Below are positions 46,677 through 58,167 of a DNA stretch of 64,000 nt, piece after piece. The translations under genes and the position numbers were made by a program. The notes below the pieces were generated by a model. That model searched no databases. It was not told where the DNA came from and saw only the letters and a list, made by a program, of their open reading frames with translations. The stretch covers positions 6,576,992 to 6,640,991 of the forward strand of contig JAJEKV010000017.1 in assembly GCA_021234155.1 (NCBI GenBank), given 5' to 3'. The stretch comes from Isoetes taiwanensis. Taxonomy: Eukaryota; Streptophyta; Lycopodiopsida; Isoetales; Isoetaceae. Position 1 is the stretch's first letter, and the number at the start of each line of letters is the position of its first letter.

Positions 46677-49600
46677 TTACCAACATGAAAAGTCTTTGAA
46701 CTGCACCCCTGTGGCAACCAATTTTCTCTTCTTAGTTGAGGAATCTTCGGTGGTGGTCACAGGAGTAGCGGAAGACGACTGGACTTTTGGTGCATCATTT
46801 GCTTCAGCGGCTTTCAGATACTTTCCAATACCATTACCTTGGAGGGCAGGGACACAAGGGTTACTGTACCAAGAACCAATTTTTGCCTGTAGCACATGAA
46901 ATCAAATGTTAGTGTCAGTGACTATAATGTAGCATTTTCCCAAACGGAGAAGACAGACTCTGCCAATGGTCTAGTACAAACAACTAGATTGACGCACATT
47001 TTCCTCGTCAAGCAGTTCTGCATCAATATCTTCCACTTTTGCAGGTGCCGTCTCTTCCTCTGGTTCTAAATATGGGTTCACAAAAATCAGAACATCTAAA
47101 ATTTTTATCTCTTCCTGCAAGCAAGGCAAGAATTAGCATATTGTAGCATTTTATCACCAGTAAAATACAGCCCATGCAGCAAGCTACAAATCCCTTTAAC
47201 GCAAATATAGAGTTGTCTAATACCTTTGGCCGATCGTCATCATCAACATCGACCTTCTCCATTACTGATAAAGTATCAATTCCTCCCACAACTCGTCCAA
47301 ATACAGAATGCTTGTAATTGAGATGTGGTGCTGACTTGTACAAGATAAAAAATTGTGAGCCATTAGTATGGGGCCCACTGTTAGCCATGCTAAGTACACC
47401 TCTTCCAGTGTGCAAAATTTTTGAGTTCACTTCATCTTTGAATGGCTTTTTCCATATTGATTCACCACCTTTTCCCGTGCCAGTGGGATCGCCACCTTGA
47501 ATCATAAAGTTTCTGCAATAAACAAAATGCCCTGTTAAACAACAAATTCAACAACTGCTCACAACTGAATATCCACCAACGCTGAGTTCTGGGTACCAAG
47601 ATACCTAATGCTTCGGTGGAAAATAGTGCCATTATAGTATCCCCGTTCACACAGAGTAAGAAAATTTTCACAAGTGCGCGGCGCTATATCACAGTGAAGC
47701 TCAATGTTTAAATCTCCATGCGAAGTATGAATGCGCACATATCCCTTCTTCTTTGGGTTTTTTTCCGCATGAATATATTCTTGCTCGTTTTTCGTAATAG
47801 GATCATATGTTGTAGATGTAAAAGATCTTGAGGCCACTCCTGACGAAAACCTGCTTTTAACCTGTAAGGAAAAAAATCATTAGCAGAGCAAGTTTGTTAC
47901 AATTTTCCACCGCAGGAAGAACGAAACCATAAAAGCAGTACCAGTTTTGTATTTACAGGAGTACATTCTCCAGCAAGATGCGCAGCTATTCGTGCCTCAA
48001 TCTTCTCACGAGATGATGACTTTACAGCTGCGGCACTTCTTCCATGTAGTGTAGCAGATGCAGCATCAACTATACTAAGTGGTGCAGGGGCGCTATTTGG
48101 TGCATTTAAATTTTCAACTTCTCTTGCTGCTTTTACAGCGGCTGCTGCTGCACCTCGCTCTAGGCGGGCTTTGTTACCACCACCACCAAGGTTAGCTGTT
48201 TCTTTAGCTTTTTCTGACCCAAGCTCACGCAGCATACGTTTTGTATCCTCAGACATGTTAATATAGTATGCTGGGTCTTCCTGCATTCGTTTTGACTCTG
48301 AAAGAAAAAATAATTGGTTCAATTATGCAGATCAAAGAAGAATGCAGTAGGTTGGTTGAAATATTAGAAAGTCTAACCTTTGCCTAAACACTATCAACGC
48401 TTATAGAAGATATGAAAAACCAGGACACACCTTCATCATCAAACTTGATATCCTTCTTCACATGATCAAACGCAGTTAATAACTTTGCATCCAATATATT
48501 TGGATCCTACAGAAGAAGACATAAAGATCAGATGTAACTTCATGAAGCTATAGATTAACGAAAGGGCAAGACAAAATTTGCCTTGCCTGAATGATAGGAT
48601 GGACATGAAGTTCATCCTGTCACGAAGTTGACAATGAAAATAGATTCTGGACCTGAATGGTGATAATGTCCTCTCTGCAAAAGGGCTCTTCAGTAAGAAG
48701 ATCTTTCCAGTTCTTGGGCTTTATGTTAAGTTCACGAATAGCCTGTACAAAGGAAGACAAAATCAACACCAACTATTCATAAGATTTACCATTTTCAGAA
48801 AGATCCTCATTAAATAAATGGTCAGATTGTGATGGCATGAAAAAATTAGGTCTACATGCCACAGCACACAAGAACTATAGTAGTTATTCATAAGTGCACA
48901 TTGAATAAAATATGATAGTAGTTATTCTATCTGCACATTGAATAAATACGCATCGTCACAGCACTCTTTTCCTGCTACTTCGGGAACTCAATGGAAGCAA
49001 CCAGTTATTCTTGCTCATTGTGCAATAAACAAACAGCTTATTTAACCAAACCACTTCGGATAAAATTAACACCTGATCCTTGACTTAGTAATTACACGTG
49101 CTACCATATAAAACATTGACAAGGAATAAAGAACAACAACCCATCCTGGGTACCTCATAACAGAAAACATTCCCAGTAGTCTTGATTGCCACGATGTGTG
49201 AAAATTCCGTGAAAACTTTATGCAATACAGGACATTGAAATTCACCTGAAATGTAATGATGATACATAAGAAAGTGGAATACGACCAAAGATTAAAGAAC
49301 AGGGACAGGACCAGGGACGTCTATGCTAAGGAATAAGGATGAACATTCAACCTTTTGTTTCGTCCACGCATCATTAAAATAACATATTGACTTGCAAAAC
49401 CATTCCAATACACTAGGAAGTTTACAAATCCACTTACCATCTGCATTTTTATGAAACTGCACCTTGATAAGGTCAGTCAACGATAACGGTTCCCCTGTCA
49501 CTGGATTCTTTCCAAATTTCTGGATGTATGGTATAATATTCCTGCCACAAATTGTAAGAAAATAAATTATTTGAGAGATTTTGGAAATAATAGAACAATT

Positions 49601-49910
49601 CAATGTTGAGTGAGAAAACTTACAAAATGTCAAATAGATGACCCTCTCGTGTGCATACGGGATCCTCAAATGGAGTAAAAGTGAGCCTATATATAAATAA
49701 TGAGAAATTCCATTACATTGTTGCAAATTTTTGAAAAGACTATATGCCATAATGGTTGAAAATAGATGGGTATGTCACTTACGCGCAGCAATAGTAGGGC
49801 AGGCGTTTAAAGGGAGTACGCAAGTCCCGTTGCTTGGCGCCACCCCACTCTGTTGCCCATTCTGTTTTAGTTATGAACATCCTATCTTTGCTATGTTGTT
49901 TCTTCCCCAT
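46677..49910 (-). CDS. CYP65: U-box/cyclophilin peptidyl-prolyl isomerase, PPIL2/CYP65 type
   Basis: A nuclear U-box cyclophilin. In this family it is a ubiquitin-ligase-like protein linked to the spliceosome that also carries a prolyl isomerase fold. Eleven exons with GT-AG introns: 49783-49910, 49624-49686, 49438-49541, 49154-49245, 48653-48742, 48431-48506, 47942-48297, 47605-47861, 47224-47512, 46998-47114, 46677-46886. They total 1782 nt, exactly 594 codons including the stop, and run in frame throughout. The protein starts [12 protein letters not shown], the family N-terminus. The U-box-like region is at about residues 40-115 ([25 protein letters not shown]). An Ala-rich helix follows at about 200-300, and the cyclophilin domain at about 340-500 ([34 protein letters not shown]). 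Arg, Phe, Gln and His of the CypA active site are present; the cyclosporin-contacting Trp is His (APHLNYKH). The C-terminus ends FKDFSCW. It is intact and likely expressed. Confidence 0.95.
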
Positions 49911-50218
49911 CTTGCCTTCGCCGGAGTAGCTCCCTGTGTTTTAACTTCAAAAACGCGGAGGTCGGCCAGTAAGAGCTTTATCAAAGCTACACGTATGGTC
50001 AATTAGAAAATAATGTGGCGCCCTCGGTGACCCAAATAGTGTGTGTGCATGATTTTTGGGTTGCCCCTAGGGGGGCAAGCCCTCGTCCATGTGGGTTTAT
50101 AGCTTATTCGAGGTATACGCCATGAATATACTAATGACTGCTCCAAACTTGCTATCGGGTGTAAACTGGCGGTGGCCGCTGTTATTGGGCAGCGACTTTG
50201 GAAACCGGCTAACCGGCA
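49911..50218. promoter_or_regulatory. Divergent intergenic region between CYP65 and the AsnRS 5' end
   Basis: Only 308 bp separate the two start codons, so the promoters and 5' leaders of both genes must lie here or overlap. It has no clear TATA box. A near-perfect inverted repeat (GGGTTGCCCCTAGGGGGGCAAGCCC-like, about 50060-50084) is the most visible structure. A bidirectional promoter is inferred from the geometry only. Confidence 0.5.
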
Positions 50219-50613
50219 ATGGATGGCCTTGCTATTTCAGAATCTCTGAAGCCGGTTCCGTTTAGTCCGACTGTGCTCATTAGATCTATTATCGGTCGGG
50301 AAGATGGTGGGTCCATTTTTGTGGGCAAGAGAGTTGTTGTTGGAGGCTGGGTGGAAACAGGAAGGCTTCAGGGCAAAGGTTCTTTTGCATTTCTCGAGGT
50401 TAACGATGGTTCGTGTCTATGAATCTTCAAGTAATGTGCCTACTTCTAATTTTTTGCACATATTTACTTCAACTAGGATATAGTTTCAGATTTGGCAAAC
50501 AGGTAAATCGGCTCAGAAATCATTTTCTTTTCTCTCTGCCAATGTGTATTTTAATATTATATCCTTGCAGGTGCTGGTGGGATGCCTCAGTTGGAAATCT
50601 GAGTCAGCTTGCT
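50219..50613 (+). pseudogene. Asparaginyl-tRNA synthetase, cytosolic type, 5' fragment (two exons)
   Basis: The N-terminal part of an AsnRS, the enzyme that charges tRNA-Asn. Exon 1 (50219-50430) encodes MDGLAISESLKPV, then the OB-fold start VLIRSIIGREDGG, GKRVVVGGWVETGR and FAFLEVNDGSC. It resumes as NLQ after one missing base near 50418. The intron 50431-50570 has GT...CAG ends. Exon 2 (from 50571) continues with DASVGNLSQLA after one extra G near 50580. Homology then ends at about 50613, where the TTCTAGAA repeat array starts. No catalytic-domain exons are seen in the rest of the window. Either the gene was broken by the repeat or its remainder lies elsewhere; the two frameshifts favour a pseudogene, although sequencing error could explain them. 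Confidence 0.75.
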
Positions 50614-51565
50614 CTCAAAAGTTCTAGAATATTCTAGAAAGTTCAAAAAAGTTTTAGAATATAAGAGAATCTTGAGTGAGTCTAAGAGAATCTTTCTAGA
50701 AAATTCTAGAATGTTGTGGAAAGCTCTAGAATGAAAGGGAATCTACGAGAATCCTTCCAGAAAGTTCCACATTGTTCTAAAAAGTTCTAGAAAGTTCTAA
50801 AAAGCTCTAGAATGGAAAGAAATTTACGGGAATGTAAGGGAATCTAAGGAAATACTTCCAGGAAGTTCTAGGATGTTTTGAAAGTTTCAGAATGTTTCTG
50901 AAAGTCCTAGAATGTTCTAGAATATTCTAGAATTTAAAGGAATCTAGGAGAATCTAAGGGAATCTAAGGAAACATAAGGGAATATAAGAAAATAAGTCTA
51001 AAGGAATCTCTTAAAATCTAAGAGAATCTAAGGGAATCTTGATGAAGTCTTAGAGTATCTAAGAGAATCTTCATAGAATCTATTTGAATCTCATATAATG
51101 TAAGGTAATCCAAGGCAATCTCATAAAATCTAAGGGAGTCTAAGGGAATCTAAGGGAATCTTCATAAATTCTTACAGAACCCAGGGAATCTTAGTTCCAG
51201 GAAGTTCTAAAATATTCTCTAGAATATTCTTGATTGTTCTATAATATTGTAGATAGTCGTGGGTAAGCACCTAAAAATAAAAAGTTTCTTTCTTTTAATT
51301 TGTGAAAGTTAAAATAGAATGTTCTATAATGATTTAGATAGTTTTAGAAAGTTCTCTAATGTTCTACATGTGCATGAGAGCCAAAATAAAATATTTTGAA
51401 ATGTCATAGTATGTGCAAAGAGCCAAAATAAAATGTTCTAAAATGTTTTGCATGCTTGTGGGTAAGCATCTCAATCTATAAATGGAAAGCTTTTTTTATT
51501 AAGGTGTTGTAGTATGTTCTAGATCTATAATGTTCTAGATAATGTTCTATAATGTTCTAGACAAT
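50614..51565. repeat. TTCTAGAA / GGAATCTAAG tandem-like array, heat-shock-element-like
   Basis: About 950 bp built of short imperfect units. The left part is dominated by (T)TTCTAGAA(T/A)(G/A) words, the middle by GGGAATCTAAG words, and the right by TGTTCTA(G/T)A words. At 50910-50932 GAA and TTC alternate five times at exact 5-bp spacing, which is the consensus arrangement of a heat-shock element. It truncates the AsnRS fragment on its left and meets the 3' end of the LINE on its right. Confidence 0.75.
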
Positions 51566-54120
51566 GAGGGGTTTGGGACTTAATCCCTAGCTCCTCGATA
51601 ATAAAGCACTTCTGGACAAGCTCAATCTGTTTCCATCCTTGTTGTGATAGCCCAAATGTCCATGCTGGGCAGCCATAAAGCGCAACCGGCCTTACTAAAA
51701 CCCCATAGAGCAATTTTTGGAGTTGCCAATCCAGAAAAAAAAAATATTGACTCGACATGTATACAGCATTGCATAGAGAGCCCTAAGACCACCAGAGGAT
51801 CTTTTACATGGTGCTGAACTCCATCTATAATTGTTAGTTATTTCAATACCTAGATATTTATATTCACTGACTTGTTGCAAAGCCTTTCCATTAATTGTAA
51901 AACAGGTCTTATCTCGAGTTCTAAAAATCATCACCTTTGATTTTGTTAGGTTCACTGTCAATTTCTTCTCTTTGCAAAATTCATCCAAAACATCAAGATG
52001 TTGCTGCAATCCCTCAGCACTCTTAGAAATAAGCACAATGTCATCAACAAATAAAAGCACTTGTATCAAGTATGCACCCACCTTAGCACCAATCCCCCCC
52101 ATTTTGACTAACCAGCTTTCGAGATCGTCAATAAAGAGGCCAAAGAGGGTTGGCGAACAAGGGCACCTCTGTTTCATCCCAATAGTACTAGCAACCAATT
52201 TTGAACTTTGGAAACGAAAAGAGAGTTCTATGGGTACCTGTTTATATAATATGGCTACGGCATGACGGAGTTCAGTAGGGACCTGTAGCCATTCTGGCCT
52301 TGTAGCCAAATCATATCTATCAACTGTATCAAATGCTTTTGTTAGGTCTATAAATGCCAAAAGTCTCTTATTTCTAGCCCCCCCTTAGCTCCCTCTGTTA
52401 GAACCCTCAATGCCACCAAATGATCAATTTGAATGGCCAGATCTAAAACCAGCTTGTCCATATGCTCGCACGTCTCCCTCATCTGCCCATTCTGTGATCT
52501 TGTGCTCGAGTAATGCTGCAAGAGCTTTGCAAAAATGTTACTAATAAGAATAGTGCGATAATTACGTACATTATTCTTGTCTCTGTTTTTATGGATTAGG
52601 ACCACTTTACTTTTGCACGATTCAAGTGGGAGCTTACCTTCCAATAGAGCAGAATTGCACATTGCAGCAAGATGCTTACATATATCCTCGCTACCCCAAT
52701 TCATGAGTTCACAAGTAAGCCCAAAAGCATCTGGAGATTTTTCATTCGCCATTTTGCAAAGTGTCTCTTTCACATCTACCTCATCAAATAATCCTCGAGC
52801 ATTCTGGAGGTCTGTCTGCATTTGAGTGCATGTAGATGCTATATATAATTCACTAAGATAACTAATTTAATCTGGTTCAGAGATATCGCCAATATGATTC
52901 TTTGTTTTAGTAAATGACCAAAACTTTCTGGGATTAAGATCTCTTTCGTTCAGCTCTTTCCTGTTATGTTCATATATCCACTGTCTCCGTTTAGCTCTAA
53001 CTAATCTTTTATATTGTTTTCTTGCTTCTGGCCTGTTTGTAGCTGTTTTAAATGCCTTTTTAGCAGCAATACAATCAACGGCAAACCATTTCTTAGGCAC
53101 AAAGTTAAGCCTTTTCTGTTTGTCCATAGCAGTTCGTTTAACCAGATTTTGCATCATCTTACTGGCACTCTCCAAGTCTTTTGGCCACGTAACCACCTTG
53201 AGGGCATTTGTTATAGCTTCTTCATACTTATTAGCCCTGCGATAATCTAATTTAATGTGCGGTGGAGACTTGTAGAGTGACTTAAGGTCTGTCTTCTCTG
53301 CATCAATCCACAACGCGATTGGAGCATGATCAGAGTCCGAAGATTGTTCTAAAATTCTAAAATGATTGATCTCCTTTATGTTTTCTGGCAACCAATGACC
53401 ATATCCACAGTGCTAGATCCATAGTTAACAGGCTTGAATTGGGAAAGGATTTGGTCCCGTTGTAGACTATGAAGTTAAAAGCTTCACATAAAGAAAGGAC
53501 ATAGTTTCTCATCCTGTTCTCAACAAAGTCACTGGTCATTCTACCATAAACTAGATCTTTCATAAGCCAAAGCACATCTTTTTCGCCTAGATATAACAGT
53601 TGCTTGCCTAGCACCAATTCTTCCATTGAAGTCTTCAGCAAGATAAACAGTCCCCTTTGTTTTGAAATATGCAACATTAGAGGCTAATCTAGCAAATGGA
53701 TCGTTAATATCCATATATGGATGGTCATAAATTTTTGATGGATATGGGTCTAGAGGAGCAAAGTAGACAATGCAGACAAAGATATTCTCTCGCCCGTTGA
53801 TAGACAGCCACATGTACTGGTTACAAGAGCATTTCTTTGCTATAGCTACTGTCTCGCATTTGTCTTGTTTGATAAAGCACCCAATCCTGTCCCAGCCTCT
53901 TTGGCTTGTCCCAATTGGATTTCAAACAGAACCAGCCAGAATATAACCTGGTATATCAATGAGGCACTTAGTCTCGTATTTCCAGGTCTCAATCAGCATA
54001 ACTACATCAAAATCCCTGAAGAGTTCCAAATTGCTCAATATTTTTTATTCTCTCACACTGTGCATATTCATATGAGCAGCCCGAGAGTCCCAAATTCCTA
54101 TTGTTTGTTACAAACAACAA
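51566..54120 (-). pseudogene. LINE non-LTR retrotransposon, endonuclease and reverse transcriptase
   Basis: A minus-strand LINE, frame-broken but nearly full over its enzyme domains. The endonuclease starts at about 54.1 kb (FRDFDVVMLIETWKYE at about 54.0 kb, EDFNGRIG at about 53.63 kb, SDSDHAPI at 53.34 kb). A linker of basic helical sequence spans 52867-53300. The RT domain has KSPDAFGL, VVLIHKNRDKNNVRNYR (about 52.6 kb), motif A AFIDLTKAFDTVDR (about 52.35 kb), motif B MKQRCPCSPTLFGLFIDDLE (about 52.15 kb) and motif C FVDD, followed by NLTKSKVMIF. The C-terminal ALYGCPAWTFG lies near 51.66 kb. Stops and frameshifts make it inactive. No poly(A) tail is visible at its left end, where the TTCTAGAA array begins. 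Confidence 0.85.
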
Positions 54121-54994
54121 TACGATTGCTAATAATATAAGCATTCTTACCTTTATCCTTGAGTTTTTGGACTCATGCACACACATATCAAGTCAAATGT
54201 TAGCCAAGAGTGTGATGTATGCACATGGCTCTTCTATGTTGCCAAAATGTGGCAGCATCATACCAAACAAAAAGGATAGGCTTGTTCCACAGCCCCTTGA
54301 GCTTGATGTAACCTCTCAGGAGCTCTTGATAGTTGCCAATATGGAGGAATGGTTAGCAACATGGGTTTTGTATGGAAGGTAGGTTGAATGTTGTGCAAGT
54401 GATCATGGAAGCATGTATGTGATGAACCTGCATGACAAATGAATCTAATGTTAGCAAAATAGAGTTCCCATATGGAGGTGCGGTGGCAATGTGAAGTAGG
54501 TGATTGGGAATGAAATAATAGAACTAGTTTGCATAGATCTTGGGCAACTTTGAGCAGATTATCATGATATGGAAGTGCTGGAGGATGAACTTGCATGATT
54601 AAATATTTCAAGTTGCTTATAGGTGGTAAAGTGATGTTACAGCTTGAGGAATAGAAATAGAAGGGCTTATGTGATCAAGGTCAGCAGGTCATGGCAAATG
54701 AATAGATTGAAAACAGATGGACCTGTCATGACACTTGATATTTATTAGCAAAATCAGCAAGCACATGATATAAGAAGTGATAAATTTGTAACAAACTTAT
54801 AGCAAGAAACTAGACAAAGTAACTTGGACTAATATGACTAATTAATTGCTGCAGCCTTTATAAATGTTTTTCCTCATCCAACACCTGATTTAGGACAGAA
54901 ATATCAGTCTGATCCTCATAGCTTGTTTTAGAAATGACCTCCAAAGTGCATACCCTGACTCAAGAAGTTGTACAAATCCTCTCATAGCATCTTG
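54121..54994. other. Unrecognised AT-rich sequence
   Basis: No gene or clear repeat. Small frames at 54101-54382 (plus) and 54258-54611 (minus) are unassigned. Confidence 0.4.
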
Positions 54995-55451
54995 TTATTT
55001 TGCTACATATTCTAAACGAGGTGCACCCTGGACTACCACAGTCGTCGAATTTGTCGATCATACGATTCAGATCGTATGCTGGGGCCTCTGGGCACCTCTC
55101 GTTTCGCTTATAGTCATTTATGATTAAAGGCGCCTACGATTTTGAAATATGAAATACAATTTTGCCTAAGGTTTTGAGGGAATATTGAACTTCTATACGG
55201 CTTTGCCTAAGATTTTAGAATATGAAATACGGGGCTCGAACCTCTACTAAAGTAACTCAATGTCCTAATAAAACTAATTTAACCAATGTACCCAGTGAGC
55301 TAATGTGATTATTTTTTATCTCGAATCTATATTTTTTTTTATAACAACCCATTCAATTGTTTTAGGGATATATGGTCTATGGTTTCAGAAATTGTTATTT
55401 TTACATCCATATCAAATCCTTCTGAAACCCCCTATTATTTTGCTACATATT
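54995..55451 (-). mobile_element. Insertion with 17-bp direct repeats and tRNA-like pol III boxes (SINE candidate)
   Basis: TTATTTTGCTACATATT occurs at 54995-55011 and again at 55435-55451, as a target duplication would. Inside, on the minus strand, are an A box TAGCTCACTGGG (55291-55302) and a B box GGTTCGAGCCC (55232-55242). The A box lies about 130 bp inside the end of the insert, further than in a simple SINE, so the insert may be composite. Confidence 0.5.
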
Positions 55452-56326
55452 GTTAAAACAAGTATGTAAATGTCCAAGGCACATGATCCAATAAACTTAT
55501 CAAGCTTGAATGATGATGAAGGCTCTACATTGCTGCCAATAGCTACAAATGGAGGTAAGAAACTGCTCACATTCAATTTCTCTTGATCTATCACATAGTT
55601 ATGCTCAAGATTAACAAACTCTACCACTCTTTGAAAACCAAACTTACATATGGTTGATTCTATAACATTTCTTGTGTTTTTAGGACTATCATACAACCAA
55701 TTTTCAGATCTGATCACACCTATGCATGGTTCATACATCAAATCATTCAGACTTTTCCTAGTTGACTCCAAAACAATGCAAGAAAGCACTTCTCTACTTG
55801 TGGTATGTAAACATCATATTCACCTAGTTCTTTAGCTGATAGACATGTGTCAAACCTAAAAACTTCATATCTTTTATGTTAGAGACCATCTTATAAACAT
55901 CATGAGACACATTTTCATCCTCTAAACATGCTGGTATGAACATATTAGAACAAAAACTCTTAAGATTTGGACTGTTATGCTTACTAATTTGCTCTAAATG
56001 CTTCAAATCACATGCAAAGGTAGCATCCATGCAAGGAGGCACGTCATGATAAGCTTTTTGACCTTGAAAATATGCTGATTTAGTCTCTATTTTACCTGAT
56101 TTGGACTGCACACCTCCATAGTTGCAATACTTGTGAGAAAAAGGCAAAGTAGTAATCACACATCCTCCATCTTCTTGTGCTTGCTTCTCTAAAGCCCATA
56201 ATTTGGACTGGTAACTCCTTCATATCTGAGTGTGTTGGCATGTAGTTGTTCAATAGCATCACATTCTAACAAAGATCATATATCCTAGTGGCTTTGACAA
56301 AAGCTTCTTCTATAGAATGAAACATA
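55412..56326 (-). pseudogene. Decayed retroelement-like coding sequence (right part continues at 57968)
   Basis: Minus-strand frames at 55824-56159 (111 codons, with HKYCNYGG and Cys/His residues) and 55412-55789 (125 codons) are open but unrecognised. Joined across the LINE insertion, the upstream part (57968-58125 and 56262-56326) reads in a gag-like pattern: HLPCCFIHGLR, then SIEEAFVKATRIYD. The whole is provisionally an old LTR-element gag region split by the LINE. The identity of the downstream frames is not established. Confidence 0.35.
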
Positions 56327-56341
56327 CCCATATTATTATGC
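56327..56341. repeat. Target-site duplication of LINE, left copy
   Basis: CCCATATTATTATGC, identical to 57953-57967. Confidence 0.9.
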
Positions 56342-57952
56342 GTCTTCTATCAGGAGATGCGTGGGAGGCAGTGATTAAGGGCTTGGAAAAGCACCTTTTT
56401 TGGTGGTCCACAGCGAAGCTTTCCATGGCAGGACGAATTGTCGTGGCTAAGTCAGTTTTAAGTAGCACTCATGTGTATATGGCCTCGTTCATGTTGGCTC
56501 CACAGTCAAAGATACAACTTCTCGTCAGGGTTGTCAGGAACTTCATCTGGGGGGGAACAGAGGAGGGTGCTGCTGTCAAAGTCAGTTGGGAAAAGTGCAT
56601 GTTGCCAAAGCATTTTGGTGGCCTTGGAATGATTAATTTTCTTTTGCAGAGCAAGGTGATGATTTCTAAGTTCATTTGGAGAATTTTGAATAATGTGGAT
56701 GAGTCCCCGGGTTCCCGCCTTGTTTATCAGTCTTTGCAAATGTGCATTTCTTTTGGGTCTCGGTCTCTTAGGCCACTTTTCCCCTGGGCTCTGTTCTATC
56801 CACTGACGGCATACCCTAATGCATCCCCATTTCTTAGAGGATTGCTAGTTGCATGGGAGACTGTACAATCTCTGTTTCATTTTCACCATCTTCGCACACT
56901 AGCATGACCGCAAGTTGTTGGTGGATTTCATTGGATGGTGGTCCTCTGGTTGTTGCTTGATCCACCCATTGACCCATTGGCGTCGATGGAGAGCGGCAGT
57001 GTGCATATGATATCCGATTGGTATAATAATCAAAGGCAGAGTTGCTGACATGGGAGGAGTTTAGAGCTAAGTTCCTCCTTTTAAGGTGGGATCGAGCTAT
57101 TTGGCAGAAGGTGTCTTCAATTCTTCCCCCAGTAGCACAAGTGGATGACCCCCAACCGTGGGTAGTTCATGAGCATGTCAAAGCAGATAAGTTAGTGAAT
57201 TCCATGTACAAGGTCTTGCTTGATGCGGACATCTTGCCTCCTTCATCCAAGTGGCCTTTGGTCATTTCGTGGGGATAAGCAGAAAGCGGTGTGGAAGTGG
57301 GTATGAGATAAACTACTCCATCCCAAAGTATCTCGTTTTATGGTGGCAAGTCACTCATCGTTGTCTGGCGTTAATATTCTCGGTGCCGTGATTTCGGCCC
57401 GAGGTGTCTCCGTGACTTTGTCCCTTATGTGCACAGAGGGACGAGACAATTGAGCATTGCTTCTTCCTATGTAGACATGTCAGACATGCTTGGTTGTGGC
57501 TTCAAGGCCTCTTTCATTGCAATTTGAATAGCCAGCAGGTGTTATTAGCGGTTTATCCAAGTAGGTGGGATAATTTGGCAAAAGGGCCTTTCATTTGGCT
57601 TCGCATGGATCATCTGGTCCATTTGGAAAAGAAGGAATCTTCTCATATTCAAAGGTCTTGCTTGTTCGGGATGCACGTGTCCTTCTTGATGCCCAACAAC
57701 TAATTGTCAAAGCATTGTGTGCTCATCAATTGCTAATGAGGTGAAGAGCCGTGATTTGGGAGCACTATCTTGATTCATACTTAGTTATGAGTTTTTGCTT
57801 GCTCTTCATATTGTTTAGATGTTGTATTTGAGTGGGGTGGTTTTGCTCTGGTGGACATTCTCTCCACTGAGTTATTAGTCCCCATTATACTCTGTAACTT
57901 TCTCTGGATAATAAAGGCTCAAGTCCTTCAAAAAAAAAAAAAAAAAAAAAAA
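56342..57952 (+). mobile_element. 5'-truncated LINE with poly(A) tail
   Basis: A 1.6 kb plus-strand non-LTR retrotransposon insertion. The open start (to 56907) encodes the post-RT region of plant LINEs: WWSTAKLSMAGRIVVAKSVLSS, VRNFIWGG and KHFGGLGMINFLLQ. After frameshifts come a DPQPWVV segment (57042-57278) and a zf-RVT domain at about 57.35-57.50 kb (CPLC...ETIEHCFFLCRH...W). A run of about 23 A ends the element at 57952. Identical 15-bp direct repeats (CCCATATTATTATGC) flank it, proving target-primed insertion. The 5' endonuclease and RT core are missing. Confidence 0.9.
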
Positions 57953-57967
57953 CCCATATTATTATGC
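57953..57967. repeat. Target-site duplication of LINE, right copy
   Basis: CCCATATTATTATGC directly after the poly(A) tail, identical to 56327-56341. Confidence 0.9.
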
Positions 57968-58167
57968 TTCCTCGTCTTCTTGTAAACCTTGAAGTGTGTC
58001 CTTAAACCATGAATGAAACAGCAAGGTAGATGGGGAGTAGGCCACTCGACCTCATAGTTCTTGCATTTGAGAATGTAGGCATAGATTCTCTCACAAAAGT
58101 GTTGTTAAACTGGTCAACATGGAAAAAAATTATATAATTTATATGGTAAAAGGTGGAGGGGGGTCAA

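Noticed and set aside
50219-50613. Functional complete AsnRS gene
   Set aside because: Two frameshifts and loss of homology at the repeat array; no catalytic-domain exons in the window.
50413-50637. Independent 74-codon ORF
   Set aside because: It is the second frame of AsnRS exon 1, intron 1 and the start of exon 2, open by chance.
56317-56907. Host gene of 196 codons
   Set aside because: Recognisable LINE post-RT sequence; its first codons are target-site DNA.
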